Assembly: GCA_028753945.1 (NCBI GenBank)
Contig: JAPNXP010000005.1
Span: 62,001 to 126,000 of the forward strand
DNA length: 64,000 nt
Origin: Hexactinellida sp. DTS-2022
Taxonomy: Eukaryota > Porifera > Hexactinellida
Reading direction: 5' to 3'
Part shown: in pieces, positions 44,164 to 54,375 of the stretch
How positions within the stretch are numbered: position 1 is the first letter of the stretch
Layout: every line of letters begins with the position of its first letter
Notes under the pieces: generated by a model
The model's input: the letters and a program-made list of their open reading frames with translations, nothing else
What the model was told of the DNA's origin: nothing
Database searches by the model: none
Translations under genes and position numbers: made by a program

Positions 44164-47100
44164 TCAAATGGCCACCTCTTCCACACTGAAATTAGTCTCC
44201 TTCCCTAGTAACGCGGTCAGCTCTGAGAATGTGGGTCTATGAGCTGTCTCTATTACCAAACACCTGGTTATTACGGCCCATACCGACCCACTGGCGTAGG
44301 TGGGTCTCGCGAGGCGCACCCGGTTAGCCTTGTTCCCCATGACGTCACGAATCAGCTCCTGGTCCGTCATCTCTTCATACGGGCGGGTCTCCCCCTTAAC
44401 CATTATCTCCCATAGCGTAACGCCGAACGCGTACACGTCAGAGCTAACGGTGAAGCGCCCGTAGAACGTCTCGCTAGCCATCCACCTACACACGGTCAGT
44501 CCCAGGGTATTATACAGGAGTAGAATTGAACACTCCTAACTGTCCTAAGGTCACTAAAGTATGAATTTTGTACGCCTAAAAGGTTAGTTTTGTATTACTC
44601 TATGTGGACTTTCGGCAGTTTCGCGCTCCTAACCGCAAACATCCCAATTTATACTCTAGGCGTATGGCCGCTCCTGGATAAACCCCTGTACACACCCGTC
44701 AGTCCATGCTACAGTTAGCTAGCTACTCACCTTATAGGCAGTATGGCTCTGCCCGTTATCTTGAAGTACTCGGAGCTGTATAGGTTCTGACTCATTCCGA
44801 AGTCGGCCACCTTAACGGTGTAGTTGGTCCCGACCAGACAGTTCCTGGCAGACAGGTCTCTGTGAATGTAGTTTCTGTCCGACAGGTACTCCATGCCCGA
44901 GGCGATCTGCTGTCCCATGTACACCATGCAGTCCTGGTTAACCTACACCCATATATGGTCATGCAGTCCTGGTTAACCTACACCCATATATGGTCATGCA
45001 GTCCTGGTTAACCTAGATCCATATATGGTCATACAGTCTCCTTAACCTAGACCCATATATGGTCATGCAGTATAGTTTAAACTCTCGTTAATAGGAACAC
45101 GGATAAGGGAAATATCTGTTATGGAGTACAAGATTTAATTCCCCTAGTCTATACAATGCATGCAAGTGACTCCGGTAATACGCTACATTAACACGGTCCC
45201 CTGGTGTTCCTACAACAGACTACATATCCCCGCATACCTCTCCGCCCCTCAGGTTGCCCCCCTGTGTGTCCACATATCTGCACTCCTTAAGGAACTTGGC
45301 CATGTCCCCGTTCTCCACATACTCCATAACCAGGAAGCTCTGACTGCTGCTCTCCAGGCTGACGCCCAGCAGCCGCACCACGTTGGGATGGCTCAGTCGA
45401 GTCATGAACTTAACTTCCTTTCCGAAGTCCTGTTTGGCCTGGGCGGACGGGTCCGGCATCAGTTTCTTAATCGCGACTTTAACGCCCTTCGTCTGGGACC
45501 GCCCCAGGCCCATCTCCTGCGGCGACACAGCCAGCAGCGTAGCCAGCAACACCTCGCCAAACTGCCCGTTCCCAAGGAAGCTCTCCTAGAATGTGGTATT
45601 ATACAGCGGTGTTCGCGTAATAGCAAGTCGCTTGCCAATAGGCGAACATTAGAGGGAGAAAATTAACATGAATGCTCGCTTGCGACCTGTAAATCCCTTC
45701 CTTATATCCGGATATTCGTTATAAGCAGATAATAATCAATGCATTTAGTGCTCTGGGGAAAATCTCCATTTCGTTATAAGCAGTTATTTCGTTATATCCG
45801 CTTGCTTATAACGGGAGTTCACTGTACAGTATAGGCTATTCCTAATAGAGCAACATTGCTGTTATATCCGCTTGCTTATAACGGGAGCTACTAACCTCTC
45901 TGACGTCATTAGCGGAGAAGTGCCTGGGGCCCTCCTCCTGCAGCAGCAGCTCTGGGGCCTCGTACACACTGGAGATGGGCAGGAAGCTGCCTATCGAGTC
46001 GAAGGAGTCCCGCGAGGAGAGTCCCTGCTCCATTACGCTGGTCTTAGACAGGTCGTACAGGGGCTCTTCGTATATCCGCTCCTCCCGCCGGATGAGGGAC
46101 CGCTGCTTGTTGATGGTAGCGTACACGGCCAGGTCCTATGGACACAGGGTACATACAGGGGTGCACTTGTTCCCCGCCCCTAGACAAACCACTTACACAA
46201 CTAAGGTTGAATTTATGTCACCTTAAGATTTACATATCCCAGATTGACAAAATCTAAATTATTAAAACTCGATTGTTTGTTTTATTGGTTTGTTTGTTTG
46301 CTGTTTGTTTGTTTGTCCGGATTTTAGAGTGTAAAAATAAAAAAACTAATTCCCTGTTGTAAATTGTATATATACTCTGAGTATGTCACAGGTGTTCACA
46401 TAAGTGGAACTATAGACTATACAGAGATTAACACCTGCATACAAACTTCTGCTATTCTGTCTGTGATACAGATTGCAACACCTGCAACAGTAGCACGAAA
46501 AGTATAAATACAGTCAAGTTGTGAGCAGAATAGATGCTCTTACTGGAGCAACAGTGACTCCGATACGAGCATCTGATGCTCTTATGGGAGCGACAGTGAC
46601 TCCCATAAGAGCATCGGATGCTCTTATGGGGGCTAACCTCTGGGCGAGCGTATATGTTGTAGTCGTCCCCTCCTCTGTAGAACTCGTTCACCATGGTGAC
46701 GGCCCCGTTCTTGTCCCCAGACCCGGGGGACCCTGGAAACTCGTCCTCGATCAGCTGTGAGTATCCCTTCTCCTCCCGGACGCGCGCTATCCCGTCCGGG
46801 TCCTCGTAGTACGGGTCGCTGTGGTCCTGCTTGTTGATGGGCTCGTAGAGACCCATCTCGTTGCTCTGGCTCATCTGCCGCGTCGCCGTCCGGGTGTCCT
46901 TGGCCTTGGCGGCTGCGTACTCCTTGCCCCCACGGCCCCTCCGTCTCCACACGAGCAGACACACCACCAACAGCACCACAAGCAGCAGCAACAACAGCCC
47001 AATCGCCAGGACCCCCAGCACAGCCGCGAAGACAGCTGGGCTCATAGGGGCACTGGTACCGGCTAGGGTGCTGTTGGGTGACGTCACACTTGTAGCGGTG

Positions 47101-48551
47101 CTCTGGTATGTGGTGGCTGTGCTCGTTACACTGGGCGTAGCAGGAGCTGAGGTTGTTGCTATCTCTGTTGTAGATGCTGTAGTAGCGATAGTAGCAATAA
47201 TATCCATTTCGAACCGACTGGTGTCCAGCAGTACCCCCAGCAGGCTGTTGCCCGCTGGGTCCAGCAGCTGTACTTCTGTTAGCAGAGCAGTCTCTGTGCC
47301 CAGCAAACTGAGAGCCACCAGTCCGGTGGAGAAGCCGGCGAACGAGAGCACCCGTCGGTACACGCCCCCGTCCCTCTGCGTCTCTTCGCTGAGCGCCGTC
47401 TGACCGGACACCCGCACGGACGCCGCTCCCGGGGCTCCCCAGTAGAACGCACTGACGTTCTTGACAGACACACTGCTGCTAAACAGCAGGAGCATCTCCG
47501 GGCCCGACATGCCCTGGACCGTCAGGTCTGGTGCTGACCAGCCTACCCACTCACCGGGGTCTGTCTGTGTGTCTGTTCCTACAGGGGACAGGGTTACACA
47601 GCTGTACCATAGATAGGAATGTGGTCTGTTAGGGACCCCAGCGTTTTAGGGATCCCGTCCCCATATCGCTAGTGTTTTAAATCCCAGCTCAGGGGGCCCA
47701 AAACGCTAGCGATTTAGGGACGGAGGCCCTAAAACGCTGGGGTCACAAAGCGCGCTTACACCGGTACCTATGGTCCCGTCAGTGAGCAGTCCCTTCCCCC
47801 CGGACAGGTACCCCTCAGAGCGGACCCCCGAGTACCCGGGGTCCGTGTACCCACTGGCTGTCGGCTCCACCAGGTTGTACTGTAGGAACGTGCTGCTGCC
47901 GGGGGCGCTGTTAGAACCAGCGTTACACCCGTAGAACTCCGTACGGAGACACAGGAATACTGTCTCTGCAGTACCCCCTGGTGGTTCTGTTGTTTCTATC
48001 TACAGATATCGGACATCAAAATATTAACTCATAAAGAAATCTCAACTCACTCTAAACTTGATATAACTCCCTCTGATTGGGTTTGTCTTGAGTCGTATAA
48101 TTCTACCGTTGTTAGGATCTCCTAGCTCTGTCAGGTTCATAATGTTACTCTCTGCATAGCCTATTTGTATCAACGGATTGGTTGTAACGGTAGTTGGGTC
48201 CCCATCTCCTATCCTTATTGTCTGCATGGTTATAATCTCCCCATTTCCTGTACAGGAGCCTACGCTCCCGAACTGTATGTCTATAGCAGTTATCCAGTAA
48301 GACTGATCTAATCTGAATATTGGAGTGCTGAAAGTATCAAAGTTCCCCAAGTGTCTGAGCTCCAGAGCTTGTGATTGGTTGAGCAGAGGTACCAATCTAC
48401 CTGTATTGGTTCCTAATCCATTTTCAAAATCTCCCGTCTTACCAGTGTCTACGCTAATAATGTCTTTGAGTATCGGGGTGTTACATTCCTGGGACTCTGT
48501 AATATGTATCAGTCCCGCTATAGTGAGTAGTATGTGCAGACAGATTATCAT
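44164..48551 (-). CDS. DDR-like receptor tyrosine kinase D
   Basis: Seven exons (48551-48051, 47999-47768, 47578-46638, 46135-45896, 45585-45238, 44942-44731, 44485-44164) give 931 aa with the same phases as receptor B. A signal peptide and discoidin-type domain ([19 protein letters not shown]) are followed by [19 protein letters not shown] and EWVGW. A Thr-rich stalk and membrane helix ([21 protein letters not shown]) lead to a tyrosine-rich juxtamembrane region (LYEPI, DPYYEDP, IYARPE, VYATIN, YEAPELL). The kinase has [41 protein letters not shown] and FGVTLWEI, so it should be active. Exon 6 is nearly identical to that of receptor B, while exons 5 and 7 are clearly diverged. The ectodomain is closest to receptor E. 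Confidence 0.92.
44925..45080. repeat. 35-bp tandem repeat duplicating the acceptor of kinase exon 6 (receptor D)
   Basis: Four copies starting at 44925, 44960, 44995 and 45030, with a partial fifth. The first copy contains the true exon start. The extra copies lie upstream in the intron and each keeps (C/A)TAG followed by GTTAACCAGGACTGCATG or a close variant on the coding strand. Confidence 0.9.
45696..45828. mobile_element. inverted-repeat element with CGTTATAAGCAG words
   Basis: In an intron of receptor D. TATTCGTTATAAGCAGATAA and CGCTTGCTTATAACGGGAGT mirror each other, ending CACTGTA. The right-hand 29 bp are repeated at 45859-45887. Confidence 0.65.
46525..46632. repeat. tandem GATGCTCTTATGGGAGC palindromic repeats
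   Basis: About 2.5 copies of a ~43-bp unit. Each is itself a hairpin (GCTCTTATGGGAG and CTCCCATAAGAGC). The array starts just inside the intron after exon 3 of receptor D. Confidence 0.8.
47633..47749. mobile_element. palindromic MITE (GACCCCAGCGTTTTAGGG ends)
   Basis: 117 bp. GACCCCAGCGTTTTAGGG and CCCTAAAACGCTGGGGTC are perfect complements, and GATCCCGTCCC / GGGACGG continue the arms. In an intron of receptor D. Confidence 0.88.
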
Positions 48552-48787
48552 ATCTCCTGTGTTAGCTAAAGTGTAACAGAATCTGTCAGTTTAATTACTC
48601 TATGCATTAGAATCTCCACAATATATGAAAGAATATCATACCTATAATGACCCAGTTAATAACCAGATTATTTAGCTGCTAATTATGTTGTATAAACATA
48701 GCATTCTATATGTATAGCATTCTATACTTGTTCTATAAGAGTATCTAGGGCCTTATGTTTCCATGGTTACATTGAAAATATGCTTAA

Positions 48788-50874
48788 TTAAATGAATGGT
48801 GTATACTGAATATGCAGTCTGTGTAGGAATGGTTTGTCAGATAGCAATGCACTCCAGTTGAGAAAATAGTCAGGAGGTATGTCGGGAGATACGTTCCTTA
48901 AATCTCCAACCTAGCAACGTAAGAAATATTTTCTGTAATCCATTTGTCTTTTCATTTAATTCAAAAAATTCGATCAATTAATGTACAATTCAAATTATTC
49001 AATACTTAGTGTATTAATTATAACAAACGCATTGCTTTATTCCAATAGACAAGGCTATTAGCTTTCATTTGTACAAATCCATTCTCTAAGTTAGTTCATA
49101 ATACCCACTGGACTGGTGCGTTGGGTCTTTTGTTGTTTTCTACAATCGGTATATTAAATTATTGTTCAGATAGTTGAATCTCGCTATGTTATCTCATAAT
49201 ATCCAGTAGACTCCTGTAGTACTGTTGTGTCCTACAATACAACATAATGTAGTAATCATTCAATAGAGAGAATAGCTAACTACCTGTATCTCTGCATAGT
49301 TGTTCTCCTCTGTCTCATCCCCCGCAGGGAGCTCGTAGTACGGGTCATCCGTAGGCTGCTTATTTACAGGGTCGTACAGACCCAGCTCAATCATCTTCTG
49401 GAGCCGCTTGGTCTCCTCCTTTCGGCCCTGCCCCCTCCGTCTCAACACGAGCAGGCACGCCACAATAGGGGCACCCAGCAGCACTAATAGCAACAGTACC
49501 CCCATCGCCAGGACCCCCAGCACAGCTGCGAAGACAGCTGGGCTCATAGGGGCATTGGTACCGCCTAGGGTGCTGTTGGGTGACGTCACGCTTGTAGCGG
49601 TGCTCTGGTATGTAGTTGTTTCTACGCTGGGCGTAGCAGGAGCTGAGGTTGTTGCTGTCTTTGTTGTAGCTGCTGTAGTAGCGATAGTAGCAATAATATC
49701 CATTTCGAACCGACTGGTGTCCAGCAGTACCCCCAGCAGGCTATTGCCCGCTGGGTCCAGCAGCTGTACTTCTGTTAGCAGAGCAGTCTCCGTGCCCAGC
49801 AAACTGAGAGCCACCAGTCCGGTGGAGAAGCCGGCGAACGAGAGCACCCGTCGGTACACACCCCCGTCCCTCTGCGTCTCTTCGCTGAGCGCCGTCTGTC
49901 CGGACACCCGCACGGACGCCGCTCCCGGGGCTCCCCAGTAGAACGCACTGACGTTCTTGACAGACACACTGCTGCTGAACAGCAGGAGCATCTCCGGGCC
50001 CGTCAGGTCTGGTTCTGACCAGCCTACCCACTCGCCGGGGTCTGTTCCGTTACCTACAGGGGACAGGGTTACACAGCTGTACCATAGGAATGTGAGCTAA
50101 TCGTACCTATGGTCCCGTCCGTAAGCAGTCCCTTCCCCCCGGACAGGTACCCCTGGGAGAGGACCCCCGAGTACCCGGGGTCCGTGTATCCACTGGCTGT
50201 CGGCTCAACCAGGTTGTACTGTAGGAATATACTGCTGCTGGGGGCGCTGTTAGATGCAGTTGCACACCCGTAGAACTCCGTACGGAGACACAGGAATACA
50301 GTTACATCATTAGAACCTGGTGGCTCTGTTGTTTCTATCTACAGAGTACCTCAGTATATCAAAACTCTAAGTTTCTACTAGAATCTCAACTCACTCTATA
50401 TCTGATGAATATCCCTCTGGTTGGGTTTGTCTTGAGTCGTATAATTCTACCGCTGTTGGGATCTCCTAGCTGTGTCATGTTCATAACATTACTCTCTGCA
50501 TAGCCCACTTGTATGAACGGATTGTTTGAAGGTTCTGAGTCTCCTATCCTTATTGTCTGCATGGTTATAACCTGCCCATTCCCTGTACAAGTGCCCACGC
50601 TCCCAAACTGTATGTCTATAGCAGTTATCCAGTATGACTGATCTAATCTGAATACTGGAGTGTTGAATGTTTGAAAGTTCCCCAAGTGTCTGAGCTCCAG
50701 AGCTTGTGATTGGTTGAGCAGAGGTACCAATCCACCTGTACTGGTTCCTAATCCATTTTCAAGATCTGCCGTCTTACCAGTGTCTTTGCTAATAATGTCT
50801 TTTAGTATCGGGGTGTTACATTCCTGGGACAGCACTGTGTACACAAACAGAGAACTGACAACAAACAATAACAT
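48788..50874 (-). CDS. DDR-like receptor E, kinase-less
   Basis: Exons 50874-50395, 50338-50107 and 50053-49284 are firm. A last exon 48910-48788 is only a proposal (in-frame, 40 codons, containing IPPDYFLNW). Without it the frame would end after 7 more codons at 49260. The signal peptide is LLFVVSSLFVYTVLSQ, followed by the discoidin-type [18 protein letters not shown] domain. The second module and Thr-rich stalk are almost identical to receptor D at the DNA level. Then come a membrane helix (AVLGVLAMGVLLLLVLL) and a short tail with LYDPV, DPYYELP and NYAEIQ. There is no kinase. Exon 3 ends in phase 0 at CAG/GTAGTT, so splicing to the kinase exons of receptor D is also possible. An upstream Met at 50919 is less likely because a TATA-like stretch overlaps it. 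Confidence 0.75.
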
Positions 50875-50991
50875 TATTTTATAAACTAGCCTAACGGACA
50901 GACAGTATATTATACCCAACCCCTGTCATTTGATACTTTCCAATCTTATACCTCTTAATAATAATATTATTATTCTGTGATAGCAAATAGT

Positions 50992-53578
50992 ATGGCCACT
51001 AATCCTCCTCCCGATGACCCTTCTATATCCCCTGCCCCTATATCCCCTGTTCCTGTGTCCCCTGCCCCTCTCTCCCCTACGTCACACCCCCACGCCTTCA
51101 CGAAGCTGCAGCTCGCTGTATTCACCTGGAACTCCGCTAACACCACCCCCCTCCCCTCCCACATAAGCCAGATCCGCAGCCGCGTCATCAACGAAGGTAT
51201 CCACACTAATACTATACCCTGTATACCCTGTACAGTGTATACCGGTTATAAGAACATCGTCGGGAACTGCATATAATGTTCTTATAACCAACATAATTTA
51301 TATAGGGAATATAGCCAACCATTTTCCAGTAGAGATTTCTTATAACCGTTGTTCTTATAAGTATAACAGGCATCTACTGTATACCCTGTATACAGTCGAA
51401 ATCGGATTATTTTGTTTTATCGGACCATTTTGTCCTAATATTCGAGGAAAATTATGATATATATACCATTTTGCATGGAAATCCCACCGGGTTTATTTGT
51501 CTTATGACTTTTATCGGATTATTTTGTCGAATTATCCATGAAAAGAATTGGACAAAATAATCCGATTTCGACTGTACCCTGGCTATTCCTGTGCTTAGGT
51601 ATCGACGTGTTGGTGTTCGGGCTGCAGGAGAACTTCATAAAGCCTACCAATCCCTGGTCCCTAGTGGAGGACCCCATAGTCCGTATCTTGCAGGACGCCT
51701 TCTACGGAGAGGATCTCATACAGGTGCACTACAGCTACCTCCTCGGGATCACACAGGTATGTCCCCCTAATCCTCTGTCCCTTATACCCCTGTCCCCTGT
51801 CCATTGTCCCTTATACACAATGTATTATACAGGTATTTGTAAATACACTCCCAATTATGGTCTGATCCAATTTTCATACGTCTAAATCACAAATTGATGT
51901 TACGCTATAGGAGAGGATTCCAAAATTTTCGCTCCTAAATACAAATTTTTCAAAAATCATACTCCCAAAAGGAGCGTCTCGCGCTCCTGGTTATTTCCTT
52001 GCCTATCCCCTATCCCCTATTCCCTATACCCTACCCCCTGTCCCCTGTCTAACACAAGCCCCTAGGTTGTGTACGTCCGTAGCTCCCTGATCTCATTCTA
52101 CAAGCAGATACACACAGACACGGTGCGTACCGGTTTCTCCGGCTGGCTGGGCAACAAGGGGGCGGTCTGTTCCACATTCCAGCTGGGCTCCGTGACCGTA
52201 ACCTGTGTCTGCGCGCACCTGTGCTCCCAAGAGAGCAACGTCACTCGCCGTAACGAGGAGGTACAGGAGATCTGGCTGGCCTACCCCTGGCTCTCCCACT
52301 CCACCTACTCCTTCCTATACGGGGACCTCAACTACAGACTTGACGTCATACCCTTCTCGGAGGCCTTACAGCTTATGGCCCGTAAAGAGACGCAGAAGAT
52401 GCTGCAGTGCGATCAGCTGCACCGACAGATCCGCACAGAGCGGATCCCGCGGTTCCGCGAGGCGGACATCACCTTCCCGCCCTCCTACAAGCTAGTCCCG
52501 CACTCCGTGGACAACTACGCCAACGCCAAGCTCCGCGTTCCTGCCTGGTGCGATCGTATACTATACCGGACCTCCGACAGGCCGGTCTCCCCCGCCGCCC
52601 CCCCGATACCGGCGCGCCTGGATCCGGTATCCTACGGTACCCTGGACCTGCCTAACTGCTCAGATCACAAGATGGTGTATGGGTACTTCGACCTGTACTC
52701 GGACTGGCTGGAGTTCTCTCCGCCCCTCGAGTTCATCCTCCCGGACGTGAGCTGGCCCTCCGACAGCGACCTCACAATCCGACTGCTCCTGTCCGGCTCT
52801 AGGGAGCGCGGGCTCGCTAAGCTGCAGCTGTTCTCCTCCTGGGACTGGATAGCCCTGCACAGGTAACAGCTGATCTCCTGTTAACAACAGTGTTAACTGC
52901 TATACTACTGGTGTTAGGTTTAAAAGTACTGAGCGCATGCGCCTATCTTACAATACCTCTATTATACAGTAGAACTCGGTTATAACTTACCCCTCAGGGA
53001 ATAAGTATAGTGCGTATTAACAGAGTTTGCTTTACGTAGAAATACATACTGCTTTATAAACTCGGTTAAATAATTAGTATTAACCCAAGTACGTTATAAC
53101 CGACTGTATAACAAACTACAGTAGAACCTCGTTAGTATCAAGGTGACCGTCAAAATTCGTTCGCCTTACTCGGAATTCGAATTAACCAATATCATTTGTA
53201 TTGAAAAGGTTTTGAAGGGGACTGAAATAGTGTTCCTATTAACCGTGTTCGTATTAACTAGGTTTCTACTATCGTTATAACGGAATTTTACATATTATAA
53301 TTCCAATTGCCCCTGTGTGTCGCAGGTTCGGCTGTCTCTCTGTCTCCGACTACAGCTGCTACGTATGGTCGCCGCTCTCCTCGCGACACTCGGACCCCAG
53401 CACCGACCGGAGCCACTCCTGCACCCTGCGGGCCCGCGGGTTCCCCCGACACCTGGAGGGGGCCCTGTACCAGCTGTACTACCACACGGCAGATAAGGAG
53501 GTGTTGGCAGTCAGCCATCCCTTCTGTCTCACCCGAGGGGAGGAGGCCGCCTCTCTGTTGATGCCACTCAATAGCTAG
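50992..53578 (+). CDS. INPP5K: inositol polyphosphate 5-phosphatase, INPP5K/SKIP type
   Basis: Exons 50992-51196, 51599-51756, 52066-52862 and 53326-53578 give 470 aa. A Ser/Pro-rich start precedes LAVFTWNSANT. Catalytic motifs are GLQEN, WLGNKGAV, FLYGDLNYRLD, PAWCDRILY and SDHKMVYGYF, the standard order for Mg-dependent 5-phosphatases. The C-terminal ~130 residues (LFSSWDWIALHR to FCLTRGEEAASLL) fit a SKICH domain, as in INPP5K and CALCOCO1. The enzyme removes the 5-phosphate from PIP2/PIP3 and would oppose the PI3K signalling suggested by the YxxM tails of the adjacent receptors. It diverges from receptor E across 117 bp between the chosen start codons. Confidence 0.93.
51230..51380. mobile_element. 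GGTTATAAGAACATCG MITE family copy
   Basis: ACCGGTTATAAGAACATCG to AGGCATCTACTG, with the internal GGGAACTGCATATAATGTTC, in intron 1 of the 5-phosphatase. Confidence 0.8.
51393..51574. mobile_element. pogo-like MITE, CAGTCGAAATCGGATTATTT ends
   Basis: 182 bp, right end AAATAATCCGATTTCGACTG, TA on both sides. Near-perfect inverted ends. Confidence 0.92.
51828..51998. mobile_element. GGAGCG-hairpin repeat family, copy 4
   Basis: TATACAGGTATTTGTAAATA at left, AAAAGGAGCGTCTCGCGCTCC at right, in intron 2 of the 5-phosphatase. Confidence 0.82.
52969..53106. mobile_element. MITE with CGGTTATAAC ends
   Basis: CAGTAGAACTCGGTTATAAC and GTTATAACCGACTG, TA on both sides, in the last intron of the 5-phosphatase. 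Confidence 0.82.
53119..53271. mobile_element. MITE with CAGTAGAACCTCGTTAGTA ends
   Basis: CAGTAGAACCTCGTTAGTAT and GTATTAACTAGGTTTCTACT. Placed directly after the preceding element. Confidence 0.78.
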
Positions 53579-54375
53579 ACTGTTTTATAGCTGTATATGT
53601 TGTGTACATATCGGAGCTACTGTTGTATGAATAGTTTGTATTTCTTGCTATGGGGGGTGCATATAATGTTCTTATAACCTGCATAATTATACAGTAGATA
53701 TCGGTTATAAGAACATACTGGATATAAGAACATTTTACTAGATATAGGGAAAACGGTTACCATATATCCTATACAGTGGATATCGGTTATAAGCACATCG
53801 TCGGAACTGTACTTAATTTGCTTATAACCGGCATAAATTATACAGGGTATATGGCAACCGTTTTTCAACATAGTGTTCTTATAACCAGTGTGCTTATATC
53901 CGATATCTACTGTATAATTTATGCAAGTTATAAGAATATTATATGTATGCAGGTCCCGACGATGTTCTTATAACCGCCATCCACTGTACTATAGAATTTG
54001 CTTATTTCTCCTTGTATGACTAATTCACAATTTATCCGTATCCACAAATCCACAATTTTGTCTATGACACACAGACAATAGACAATGAACTAATTGCATT
54101 CCTAGCATAGTTTGGCAGCCATGGTTACATAAGTATGAATCCATACTTGGTATTTGTATAAAATATCCCGATTGCTATTGAGAAGCCGAGTGAGTAATAA
54201 TTTATTATAATTTACAAAGCTGAGTAGGTATAAGCCTGTCCTATAAATCCACTGGAAGCCTCAGAACAACTGTATCAAGCTCTATAACAGGAGATCCCAC
54301 TTTATTTGCATTAATTAAATTAACTGACATATAATTCTGTGTTGGTATTATTGAATCAGCTGATTAGCGCTTGTA
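53579..54375. other. intergenic region between INPP5K-like and Caskin-like genes
   Basis: The left part holds compound GGTTATAAG-family MITEs (53645-53988). The right part is AT-rich and must carry the promoter of the Caskin-like gene. CTATTGAGAAGCCGAG near 54174 follows a possible TATA-like TATAAAATA at 54157-54165. Confidence 0.5.
53645..53988. mobile_element. nested GGTTATAAGAACATCG MITE copies
   Basis: At least two elements: an inner one from CAGTGGATATCGGTTATAAG to CGATATCTACTG (about 53773-53911), and outer fragments on both sides with CTTATAACCTGCATAATTAT and GACGATGTTCTTATAACCGCC. Confidence 0.7.
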
